Part shown: positions 25,678-33,078 of the stretch, one piece after another
Layout: each line of letters starts with the position of its first letter
Position numbering within the stretch: the stretch's first letter is position 1
Origin: JAPPHA01 sp964291635
Lineage (GTDB): Bacteria > Pseudomonadota > Alphaproteobacteria > Rhodobacterales > Rhodobacteraceae
Assembly: GCA_964291635.2 (NCBI GenBank)
Contig: OZ219890.1
Coordinates: forward strand, 992,001-1,056,000
Reading direction: 5' to 3'
DNA: 64,000 nucleotides
Program-made: the position numbers and the translations under genes
The notes under the pieces: generated by a model
Told to the model about the DNA's origin: nothing
Databases searched by the model: none
What the model saw: the letters and a program-made list of their open reading frames with translations, nothing else

Positions 25678-26427
25678 GTGAAAGCCGTGATCAGGAAGAT
25701 CGCCGGCAAGTGGTACGTCACCGTCTGCTACGAGGTCGAGGCTGAGGAGCGTCCCGACACCGGGGTCTCGGCGGGCGTGGACATGAACGTCCGACAGGTG
25801 GCGGTGGTGGACACGACCGGAGAGGCGGAGATCGTCGCCGCGCCCGACACGGGCCGGCTTGATGCGAAGATCGGGCGCAACCAGCGCCGGCTTGCCCGCC
25901 AGCGCAAGGGGTCACGGCGGCGCATGAGAACCAGGCTCAGGCTGCAGAGGCTCCAGCGAAAGCGGGCCAACAGGCGCAAGAACTGGCACCACCAGGTCAG
26001 CCGCCGGATCGCGAACCGGGCAAGCACGGTGTTTGTCGAGAAACTCAACACCCAGGGGATGACCCGATCAGCAAAGGGAACGCTCGAGAACCCCGGCACG
26101 AAGGTGAAGGCCAAGTCCGGTCTCAACCGGGAGATCCTGAGCACCGGCTGGCATGGCATGAAGCAGATGCTCGGTTACAAGTGCTTGGAACTGAACGAGG
26201 TCAACCCTGCATATACCAGCCAGTCGTGCAACGCCTGCGGGTTCACTGATCCGGGAAACCGGAACGACCGGAAGTTCGAATGCGTGGCGTGCGGCCATGC
26301 CGATCACGCGGACCTGAATGCGGCCCGCAACATCTTGACCTCGGGGACTGGGGTGTCTGCACGGCGAGGGGCGTTGGCGCTGGCCACCCCTGTGACCCGT
26401 GAAACTGATCGAAAGCTGGCGGCGTGA
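25678..26427 (+). CDS. tnpB: TnpB (IS200/IS605 group), N-terminally truncated
   Basis: RNA-guided nuclease of IS605-type elements. The frame opens around KPVKAVIRKIAGKWYVTVCY. It contains VSAGVDMNVRQVAVVDTTGE (RuvC motif I Asp), STVFVEKLN (motif II Glu), the zinc finger SCNACGFTDPGNRNDRKFEC with VACGHADHAD, and the final DLNAARNIL Asp. Full TnpB is about 370-400 residues; this is 249, lacking the N-terminal WED/REC-like part, because a stop lies just upstream (about 25640). Retained RuvC residues do not make it functional. No tnpA is nearby. Confidence 0.88.
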   Translation: MKAVIRKIAGKWYVTVCYEVEAEERPDTGVSAGVDMNVRQVAVVDTTGEAEIVAAPDTGRLDAKIGRNQRRLARQRKGSRRRMRTRLRLQRLQRKRANRRKNWHHQVSRRIANRASTVFVEKLNTQGMTRSAKGTLENPGTKVKAKSGLNREILSTGWHGMKQMLGYKCLELNEVNPAYTSQSCNACGFTDPGNRNDRKFECVACGHADHADLNAARNILTSGTGVSARRGALALATPVTRETDRKLAA

Positions 26428-26479
26428 CGCGCCGTCAACCCATCGATATAAGTCCCAATAGGAATTCTCCCATTGAAGA

Positions 26480-26499
26480 CTGTCTCGTGCACGAGACAG
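26480..26499. repeat. Perfect 20-bp palindrome downstream of tnpB
   Basis: CTGTCTCGTGCACGAGACAG reads the same on both strands. It lies 53 bases past the TnpB stop, within the stretch expected to encode the right end/guide RNA scaffold. It could be an IS end structure or an unrelated operator. Confidence 0.6.
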
Positions 26500-26828
26500 G
26501 AGACACAGCTTCGCCGCCCACGCGTCCCGTGGTCCGCCCCGAGCGGCTTCGGTCGAGGGGACGGCCACATGACGGTCCGGGACAAGCTCACGCCGCCGCG
26601 AACGCGGAGGACGGTCGCTCGCGTGCCGGCGCGGGGCCGCCTGCCAGACATGTCGGAAAACCCGGCGGAAGCATGCGTTCCGCCGACCGCGGAACCCTTC
26701 CCACCGCCACCGATCCACGTCCCCGGGACCGCGACCAACCGGATCCCGCCGTCTCAGGGCAAGCGCCCGGCCATACTTTCCCCATCGACATCGACGCCGC
26801 GAAGGGCCCGCCGCAGCCTCGTTCTGAG

Positions 26829-26876
26829 ACTGGTCAGCCTTGGGAGGCTGACCAGTCCTATAATGGGAACGTTCCC
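26829..26876. promoter_or_regulatory. Hairpin, TATAAT and palindrome in tandem
   Basis: ACTGGTCAGCC (26829-26839) pairs perfectly over 11 bp with GGCTGACCAGT (26846-26856). TATAAT (26859-26864) and the 12-bp palindrome GGGAACGTTCCC (26865-26876) follow directly. The arrangement looks like a controlled promoter reading rightward, but no recognisable gene follows on the plus strand. Confidence 0.45.
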
Positions 26877-27288
26877 GTTGTACCTTCTTTCCCTTTTCGT
26901 GACTTCAACGCGGGATCGCCTTCAGAAGGGTGTCCAAGCCCCGCATTTACTGGCCTATCCGCGATCCGCGCATCCGGCTTACTTGTTCGCCGCAATCATT
27001 TCGGCATCGAGTGAAGTTCATGGCGAGGCTCCGCGTGTCACCGGCTGTCTGTCCTCGGCGAAATGCCGACGCTCCCCGGCCGGAACTGGGCCATGGCAGG
27101 GATGCCGACCAGGAAGTCCGGCTCACGCCGATGGCCCGTGCAAGCGAAGTGCATGGCCTCGTTCCAGTGGCTGGGCTCCGGACCGCTCTTCGTCAGGCAA
27201 GCGTGCAGGTCGTCGCTGCCGGGCGGTCATTCCTGCGCCTTCTGCCGCGCGGGCCCGCGCCCTGGATGCCGCACAAGAACGTTTCCCG

Positions 27289-28482
27289 TCAGTGCGCCGC
27301 CGTGCCAGGGTCCGCGAGCCGCACGTCGAACGACAGGAACCGGTCAAACAGCTCGGTCTTGCGCCACAGCAGTTCGTGCGGAAGCTCGGTGACGTCGCAC
27401 TCCACCAGCCCGAACCAACGCAACGGATCGAGCATGTGCCGGGCGAACATCGTCCCCGCCGCAGGCCAGCCCGCCGGCGCAACGTCCTCGTCCGGCACGG
27501 CGCACAGCGTTGTGAGCGTGCGCGCGTTTCGCCATTCGTCGCCGATTTGGGACAGCGACCACAGAACGACGCCGACATCGCCTTGCGGCCACCACCCGGG
27601 CAGGCCGCGCGGCCGTCCGCTCACGTGCTTCGACAGGTCCATGTGCCAGAACGCCTCGCGGAACAGCAATGCCTGAAGCGCGCCCCGGGCGCCAGGCTCC
27701 AGCATCGCCCGCCCCGCCGGCGTCAGGTCGAACGACAGCGCGGACGCGTCAAGCAGCCTCGCCTTCTCCACGACCCGGCGCAGCAGGTGCAACTCCCCGA
27801 CCGCCTGCTCGCGATACGTCTTCCCCGCCCGGAACCGTTCGGCCTCCTCCAGCCCCGGCCAGGACATCAGGGCGCGCAACCGCGTCACGTCCTTTATCAT
27901 GAGGTTGTCGTTCGCCCCAATCCACAGCGAGCCCCATCCGTCCGCCTCGCCGAGCAGGACCAGCGCGTTGCGGACGAACGCCGACCCGGCAAGCTCCGTC
28001 TCGGAAAGGTCTTCCGCAAGGCGCACTGCGCCGTCTTCCGCCAGCGGGTCGGCGCCCAGCGCCTCGACGCTTTCCGCATCAAGCAGCGTCCACACCGGCT
28101 CAACGCCGCCTGGCCAGTCGGACGCGTCCAGTCTCGCGACGGCCTTTCCCTCGGCGGGCCGTCCCCTCTGCCCGTCGCGTCCGAGCTCCGCGATCGGCAG
28201 CGTTCGGCCCGCGTTCACCGCATCGCGGAGCCTCTTGCCCGCCTTGAACGACGGCGACTTCGACGCCGCGATCTCCACGGGCTCCCCTGTCCGCGGATTG
28301 CGCCCGGTGCGCGCGCTGCGGCGCCTCGTCGAGAACGTGCCGAACCCGGCAAGCCTGACCGTTTCCTCTCTCGCCAGCGCCTCGGCGACGGCCTCGAGCA
28401 CGGCGTCGACGGCGCTCTCGGCGACGGACCTGCCGAGACCCGTCCTGCCCGCCACGCGGCTTGCGATGTCGGACTTCTTCAT
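27289..28482 (-). CDS. HU-domain DNA-binding protein fused to a large unknown domain
   Basis: 397 residues from the ATG at 28482 (MKKSDIASRVAGRTGLGRSV). Residues 1-90 are an HU/IHF domain: VRLAGFGTFSTRRRSARTGR, NPRTGEPVEIAASKSPSFKA, GKRLRDAVN. Residues 100-397 are not HU. IGANDNLMIKDVTRLRALMS, ELHLLRRVVEKARLLDASAL and FDLTPAGRAML resemble the C-terminal region of pRiA4b ORF-3-like proteins, ending RWFGLVECDVTELPHELLWR. Typical HU proteins are only about 90 residues, so this is an unusual fusion. The TPR gene upstream on the same strand is 74 bases away; the two may function together. Role unknown. Confidence 0.75.
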   Translation of the reverse strand: MKKSDIASRVAGRTGLGRSVAESAVDAVLEAVAEALAREETVRLAGFGTFSTRRRSARTGRNPRTGEPVEIAASKSPSFKAGKRLRDAVNAGRTLPIAELGRDGQRGRPAEGKAVARLDASDWPGGVEPVWTLLDAESVEALGADPLAEDGAVRLAEDLSETELAGSAFVRNALVLLGEADGWGSLWIGANDNLMIKDVTRLRALMSWPGLEEAERFRAGKTYREQAVGELHLLRRVVEKARLLDASALSFDLTPAGRAMLEPGARGALQALLFREAFWHMDLSKHVSGRPRGLPGWWPQGDVGVVLWSLSQIGDEWRNARTLTTLCAVPDEDVAPAGWPAAGTMFARHMLDPLRWFGLVECDVTELPHELLWRKTELFDRFLSFDVRLADPGTAAH

Positions 28483-28555
28483 CGCCGTGCCCCCCGCAAC
28501 GGTTCCCCGAAGCCAGGGCGCAGAACATGCGCATCGAGGCAGCCGCGCGTTCCGG

Positions 28556-29587
28556 TCATTCGGTGGTCCGCCCCGGTGCCGGATCGCTCGAACGCAGCCA
28601 GGGAAGCACGGTCCGTCCATGCCGGTCCGTGCGCTCGGCGACGATCTCCTCGGACAGCCGGTCATCGATCCGTTCCCGGGCGACCTCCGCCCTGTCGCAG
28701 ATGGATGCGCGCCGCGCGGCGTCGCGCTCCCACAAAAGGGCCTCTTCCAGCTGGAGAATGCCGGCCCGCTCCGCCATGACCTTCGGATGCGTGTGCAGCC
28801 ATCGCAGGAACGCGACCGCCTCGGGGGTCACATGCCACAGCATGCCGTAGTCCAGCACGTACTCCATCGCGAGGCCCGGACCGGCCCAGTCGGAGCCGTG
28901 CCAGATCGCGCCCGGCAGCGGATGCGGATTGCCGCACAGGACTTCCGCGATGTAGCCGTTCTCGACGAAGCCGCGTCGAATGCTGGTCGCCGCCTCGACG
29001 TGCTGCCCCTGGCGCAGGAGCAGCAGCGCCTTCTCGTAGCGAAGGGGCGGGTACCAGTCCGGCTCCATGTCCGTCTCGAAGAAGGACATCGCCCTCTCGT
29101 CCTCGCCCGCACGCAGAAGCTCCGAACCGATCACCAGGCGGATCCCCTGGTGGTCGTCCGGGTTCCACGCCAGCATCCTCGCCATCGTCGAGATTCCCTC
29201 GTCGCGGCGGCCCGTCCGCACTTGGGAGCGCGCGACGCCGTGCGCCGCGCGCAGGAACGGCCGGTTCTCCTGATGCCGCCACGCGACGCGTCCGTCGAAC
29301 CCGGCCGGCAGCGCCGCCACGCCAATGGCGTATCCGCGCCCGTAGGCTTCCAGGGCGGGCCCGAACTCCCTCCGCTCGTACAGCGCGTCCCCGACATGCA
29401 CGTGGCCGTCGATGAACCAGGGATGCCGCCCGACAAGGCTTTCCAGCGCGCGGCGATACGTGTCCCCGTCCAGGCGGCCATTGTCCCGCCGGTCCAGGGC
29501 GCCGTCGAGCTCGTCCACGACATCGTCGTGTCCGGAGGGATGCCGGAACACGGCCCCGCCGTCCTTCAGTTCGACATCGACCGTCAT
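28556..29587 (-). CDS. TPR-like protein
   Basis: 343 residues, MTVDVELKDGGAVFRHPSGH onward. Helical repeats are evident: LESLVGRHPWFIDGHVHVGD with ALYERREFGPALEAYGRGYA, then IGSELLRAGEDERAMSFFET and ALLLLRQGQHVEAATSIRRG. These are tetratricopeptide-type pairs suggesting a protein-interaction scaffold. The C-terminal third (FLRWLHTHPKVMAERAGILQ) is helical without a repeat I recognise. It lies upstream of the HU-fusion gene on the same strand. Confidence 0.7.
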   Translation of the reverse strand: MTVDVELKDGGAVFRHPSGHDDVVDELDGALDRRDNGRLDGDTYRRALESLVGRHPWFIDGHVHVGDALYERREFGPALEAYGRGYAIGVAALPAGFDGRVAWRHQENRPFLRAAHGVARSQVRTGRRDEGISTMARMLAWNPDDHQGIRLVIGSELLRAGEDERAMSFFETDMEPDWYPPLRYEKALLLLRQGQHVEAATSIRRGFVENGYIAEVLCGNPHPLPGAIWHGSDWAGPGLAMEYVLDYGMLWHVTPEAVAFLRWLHTHPKVMAERAGILQLEEALLWERDAARRASICDRAEVARERIDDRLSEEIVAERTDRHGRTVLPWLRSSDPAPGRTTE

Positions 29588-29744
29588 GGCGCCGCCGATC
29601 CGGCGGCGACCGCTTCCGCGGTGTCATGATCGCGGCAAGGGTGCCGGTCGCTGGCCGGACCCCGGATGTCCATGTCTTTCGCCGTGGCGAGCCTCAGCAT
29701 TCCGTTCGACCCCATCGAGAAGCACGCACTGAATGTCTATCCGC

Positions 29745-29785
29745 CCTGACGCGGGGCGCAAGGCCTATCACTTTATCACACTTAA
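29745..29785. repeat. IS end, inverted copy of 6105-6150
   Basis: GCGCAAGGCCTATCACTTTA followed by TCACACTTAACTCCGGGG is the inverse of the transposase-end sequence at 6105-6150. Only the end is present; the neighbouring DNA codes a 5'-truncated isochorismatase, marking where the element cut that gene. Confidence 0.65.
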
Positions 29786-30104
29786 CTCCGGGGCTCCGGT
29801 CATTCCGCAGACGACATACAGCGGCTTTCAGAGCTCCGATTTTGAAGAACAGTTGCGATCGCGCGGAACAGAAATGCTCTATGTTACGGGACTGCACAGG
29901 AATTGCTGTTGCCGTCACACGTCCGGAGATGCGTTTCAATCGGGGTTTGAGCGTGTCTGGGTATCGGATGCACTGCAGTCTTTCACCGGCGAGGCGCATG
30001 GCACCGGACTGGAGAATTTCAAGGCATGGTATTCGACGGATCCCGACAGGCAGTTCAAGATGTCCGAACAGGTTGTCGCTGACTGGGGTCAGGAACCCGC
30101 CTGA
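29786..30104 (+). pseudogene. Isochorismatase-family hydrolase, 5' truncated
   Basis: Reads PQTTYSGFQSSDFEEQLRSR, GTEMLYVTGLHRNCCCRHTS, GDAFQSGFERVWVSDALQSF and HGTGLENFKAWY. TGLHRNCC...T is the catalytic-Cys region of isochorismatase/nicotinamidase-type hydrolases, followed by the usual end of the fold. The N-terminal half with the catalytic Asp is missing: the frame enters from IS-end sequence at 29785. Substrate unknown. Confidence 0.75.
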
Positions 30105-30176
30105 ACAAGTGTTGGACTATCATCCGGAAACGGGTTGACCAGCACGCAAACCTGCCTGCCGACACAAAGGCCAGAT

Positions 30177-30321
30177 ACCGCGCGCGCCCGGTCTTCTCCA
30201 GAAGGCCGTTCGCATCCAGTGGCGCCAACTTGTGTAATCCGCCTTTCGACCCATCGGCAGGGTCGCTGATCGCCAGTATCCAGTTCTTGCCGTTGATTTC
30301 CAACGCCGCGTAAATCGTCAT
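30177..30321 (-). pseudogene. N-terminal relic of an IS110-family transposase
   Basis: From the ATG at 30321: MTIYAALEINGKNWILAISD followed by GGLHKLAPLDANGLLEKTGR, matching the first 45 residues of IS110-type (DEDD) transposases ('Y-ALE----W-LA---P'). The frame then diverges and the catalytic parts are absent. Confidence 0.6.
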
Positions 30322-30679
30322 GGTATCTTCTGTGAGGGGAGCGTTCGCTTTACAAATCTTCCGCCGGATCCAACGGCGGATCGAAGCCCGCCGCAACCGC
30401 GGGCAAGGCATCTGCCATATCGCACTCCTCGCGGAGATCGGCAAGGATTTCGCCCGGGAACCGTCGTCCGAACCGCCGGGCCTGCCGGCGGACTACCGGG
30501 TGGGGAACACATAAGCCGCCGACGCCAAAACTGGACGGACGCCGAGGATGACCTCCTCAGGTGCCTGGCCTATTCCGGTTCCAGCCCCGAGAGATCGGGC
30601 GTTCGGAATCTGCCAACTGCAGCCGCATGAAGATGTTGAGGATCTCCTGTCTTGAGAGGTTGGCGGAAGCTCCTCCGGG

Positions 30680-30795
30680 CGACCATGGCGTGGCGCAGGA
30701 CGACCAGGAAGCTGCCAAATGGTACCGCTGGGCGGCTCTGAGCGCACCATGCGTCGGATGGCCCAACACGCCCTGTCCACAAAGGGGCGGTTAAG
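30680..30795 (+). pseudogene. Single Sel1-like repeat fragment
   Basis: GDHGVAQDDQEAAKWYRWAA is one Sel1/TPR-like repeat ('GV-QD--EA-KWYR-AA'). There is no start or neighbouring repeat in frame, so this is a fragment of a larger lost gene. Confidence 0.45.
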
Positions 30796-30926
30796 GACAC
30801 ACCCCCGAGAACCCTGTCCATAAACAGGCTTCAACTCATTGCGGGCAGGGGTTTGATGCGGACAGCGTTTACGGACAGGCAGGACAAACGAGTTCGGAAA
30901 AAGGGTCTCGCATTCTGGCTTTCTGT

Positions 30927-30942
30927 ATAACATATGTGTTAT
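30927..30942 (+). promoter_or_regulatory. Inverted repeat at the RelE/Xre start
   Basis: ATAACA (30927-30932), TATG, TGTTAT (30937-30942) overlap the first ATG of the toxin frame (30934). TATAAC at 30926-30931 could be a -10 box, which would favour the downstream TTG at 30946 as the true start. Likely the TA operator. Confidence 0.45.
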
Positions 30943-31269
30943 GGATTGAAGTGGATTGTCGAAACATTGGACAAGAGAGTAAACCGTGAACTGGCGAAGT
31001 TGCCGCGCGATTTGTATGCCCGTTTCCTGCGGGTTGGCGAACTTCTTGCGGAACATGGCCCCGGAACGGTGGGGATGCCCCATGTCCGCTTTCTGTTTGG
31101 CGGTCTTTGGGAAATGCGCCCGAGCGAGAAGGACGGAATTGCGCGCGCCATTTGCACTACGGCCGCTGAAAGACGATTGATCGTTGTCCACGTGTTTCAG
31201 AAGAAAACCCGGAAAACGCCTTCGACCGCGCTGGAAACGGCCAGGAAGAGGGCAAGGGAGGTCACATGA
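30934..31269 (+). CDS. RelE/HigB-like (Gp49-type) toxin
   Basis: 111 residues: LKWIVETLDKRVNRELAKLP, GELLAEHGPGTVGMPHVRFL and LWEMRPSEKDGIARAICTTA, then RRLIVVHVFQKKTRKTP. This is the phage-derived Gp49-like branch of RelE toxins, with its conserved 'LWE-R---DG-AR' and 'VF-KK--KTP' blocks. It overlaps the antitoxin by four bases (ATGA at 31266-31269). Intact. Confidence 0.9.
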   Translation: MCYGLKWIVETLDKRVNRELAKLPRDLYARFLRVGELLAEHGPGTVGMPHVRFLFGGLWEMRPSEKDGIARAICTTAAERRLIVVHVFQKKTRKTPSTALETARKRAREVT

Positions 31270-31556
31270 CCAAACTGTCAGAACTTAAGGCTGAATTCCT
31301 GAGCGACCCCGACAACCGGGTGGCCTATGAGGCATTGGCGCCCGAGTTTGATCTTGCCCGGAAACTCATTGCTGCCCGGGTGGCAGCGGGGCTTTCCCAG
31401 ACCGAAGTGGCGGAACGCATGGGAACCAAGCAGAGTGAAGTCTCGCGGATCGAAGGCGCGCGCCAGAACATCAGCATTGCCAAGCTGGCGAACTATGCCG
31501 AGGCCGTTGGCGCGAAGCTGGACATTCGGCTTGACCCCGTCCGACCTGACGGTTGA
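31266..31556 (+). CDS. Xre-family antitoxin
   Basis: 96 residues with a clear helix-turn-helix, KLIAARVAAGLSQTEVAERM followed by GTKQSEVSRIEGARQNISI and AKLANYAEAVGAKLDI. It is the antitoxin of the preceding RelE-type toxin and its likely autorepressor. The toxin-antitoxin order and ATGA coupling are standard for this subfamily. Confidence 0.92.
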   Translation: MTKLSELKAEFLSDPDNRVAYEALAPEFDLARKLIAARVAAGLSQTEVAERMGTKQSEVSRIEGARQNISIAKLANYAEAVGAKLDIRLDPVRPDG

Positions 31557-31639
31557 GCAGGCCGACAGGACGGCCGGTGACAGGGCTGCGCACAGTCGGG
31601 CAATCCACCTTCCACATCGCCAATGAAACAGAGCGATAA

Positions 31640-32287
31640 ATGCGCGATCTCTACGCCATCAATCTTCATCTGCAACAACGGCTCGAACGGAACTGGCTCG
31701 AGGAAGTTCGCGCTGTAGAAGCCAAGCGCTTGCTCGAAAAGGCTGGCCTTCTGCGAGACTGCAAGAACGGCCTGCCGCTGCGCAGATTGCTGCGCGCCGG
31801 ACGCATCGCAGGCCAGCAACAGCGCCCGGACCGAAAGAACGGCGCATGGTTCATCCTCCGCCTCGCGACATCCCGCGAGCCCCACGCGATCCGCGAGGCC
31901 CGCGAACGATTGTGCCGCTGTCTCCCCATCGACCGCGACGCCTTACCGCCCGACTGGCCGGTGAACCAGGGACCCGCCGTCTTCTGGCAGGAACTCGGCA
32001 AGACGGTCGCGGCCTTCGGATACCTGGAGCATGTTCTGGCCTCTACCTGCTACGCGCTCCTCGCGACGGGCGAGAGGGCGACCGAACTTCTCGAAGCGGA
32101 CGACCATGAAGCCCTGTCCGAGAGGTGCAAACGACTCCTGGGCTCCCGGACCGACAGTCCGTACCGTCTCACCCTCGAACTCAACCGGGTCCTGAACGAT
32201 ATTTTCCGGCAATGGTCCTCCTGTCATTCCGTCCCTCCCGGTCAGGTTGTCCCGCGTCGGTGCCGGACATGGTTCAGCCAGAAGTGA
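31640..32287 (+). CDS. Hypothetical protein, possibly two fused parts
   Basis: 215 residues. Residues 1-80 (MRDLYAINLHLQQRLERNWL, EEVRAVEAKRLLEKAGLLRD, GLPLRRLLRAGRIAGQQQRP, NGAWFILRLA) look like a compact helical protein found as a stand-alone gene elsewhere. Residues 115-190 (FWQELGKTVAAFGYLEHVLA) begin a second helical part. The last 20 residues are compositionally unlike the rest, suggesting a shifted end. No function can be assigned. Confidence 0.5.
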   Translation: MRDLYAINLHLQQRLERNWLEEVRAVEAKRLLEKAGLLRDCKNGLPLRRLLRAGRIAGQQQRPDRKNGAWFILRLATSREPHAIREARERLCRCLPIDRDALPPDWPVNQGPAVFWQELGKTVAAFGYLEHVLASTCYALLATGERATELLEADDHEALSERCKRLLGSRTDSPYRLTLELNRVLNDIFRQWSSCHSVPPGQVVPRRCRTWFSQK

Positions 32288-32736
32288 TGACGCCGAGCAT
32301 AAGGATCCCGCTTCAATATGTTCGCAAATAGTGTGGGTTCAACCGGACGATTGCAGGCTGGTTGCAAGTGAATCGGGCTTTACCCCATCGATAAACACAC
32401 TCAATTCGGGCCGAGAATTGCCGATGATTGCAGGTCGAAGCGATTATGATTGCAGGTCACTACACCTAGCGGGCTTTTCATATCGGCAGAGTGGAAAACT
32501 CAGAGCCCAAGACTCCCTACACCAGTGTGGATTCATGGAGCCGCCACGGGGATGTCGTCGGTGCCTTCGCGGCCGAAGTCAGACGGAATCTTCGTGCTGG
32601 ATGTTGAAAGGCCGGAAAAACGTCGCCTGAACCTCGTCCAGTGACAGCCCGGCATGTCCTGTCGCGGCCTGTTTTCCGGATCGGTTGCGTCTGTCGCTTC
32701 AGCCATGCGTAACGTCTCCTGTTCTTGTGGCGGAGA
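32288..32736. other. Spacer without a recognisable gene
   Basis: About 450 bases of mixed composition with only short frames in all phases. I see no RNA gene, repeat or transposase motif. Confidence 0.4.
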
Positions 32737-33000
32737 TCATTTCGAAATGAGGACGCCTACCACCACGCCTGCAGCAAATCCTATAGCAAGAGCAGTGACG
32801 ACTTCTTTTTCTTGTGATTGCTCAAATTCGTAGGCTTCCGCGAACTCATACCATTCCGCAAGTTTGATGAACTCTCCATCGGTTTGGGCCAAAACTTTTC
32901 TGTTGCCTCCTTCAACAGTTGAGTGCCAGGGGCGCTTGCCCCAACCCTGGTGATGGCTGAGGCAACTGCATCGGCGAACGTCGCACGAACGGTCACTATT
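32737..33000 (-). CDS. Small membrane-anchored protein, probably frameshifted
   Basis: Two minus-strand frames join well. MTVRATFADAVASAITRVGA with LLKEATEKFWP (start near 32996) is followed, after a shift near 32880, by GEFIKLAEWYEFAEAYEFEQ and VVTALAIGFAAGVVVGVLIS. The last segment is a Gly-rich membrane helix at the very C-terminus. About 85 residues if joined. Function unknown. Confidence 0.4.
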   Translation of the reverse strand, partial: NSDRSCDVRRCSCLSHHQGWGKRPWHSTVEGGNRKVLAQTDGEFIKLAEWYEFAEAYEFEQSQEKEVVTALAIGFAAGVVVGVLISK

Positions 33001-33078
33001 CTTCAGCGCAATTTGTGGATTTACATACGATTGGAGTTTTGTATATAAAACCGATAGGCGCAAGCGCATGAGGGAAGC

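Larger units (their letters stand above)
26428..27288. other. TnpB 3' flank and intergenic region
   Basis: No gene is supported between the TnpB stop and the end of the HU-fusion gene. The long plus-strand frame through here is a GC-rich shadow. The first 80 bases are where a TnpB guide RNA scaffold and right end would lie. Two strong palindromic structures (26480-26499 and 26829-26876) are listed separately. Confidence 0.5.

Noticed and set aside
26473..28779. 768-codon plus-strand frame, the second longest in the window
   Set aside because: Arg/Pro/Ala-rich translation, antisense to the HU-fusion gene, no start signal or motif; produced by high GC.
27899..29629. 576-codon plus-strand frame
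   Set aside because: Antisense to the TPR and HU-fusion genes; Ser/Arg/Pro-rich with no motif.
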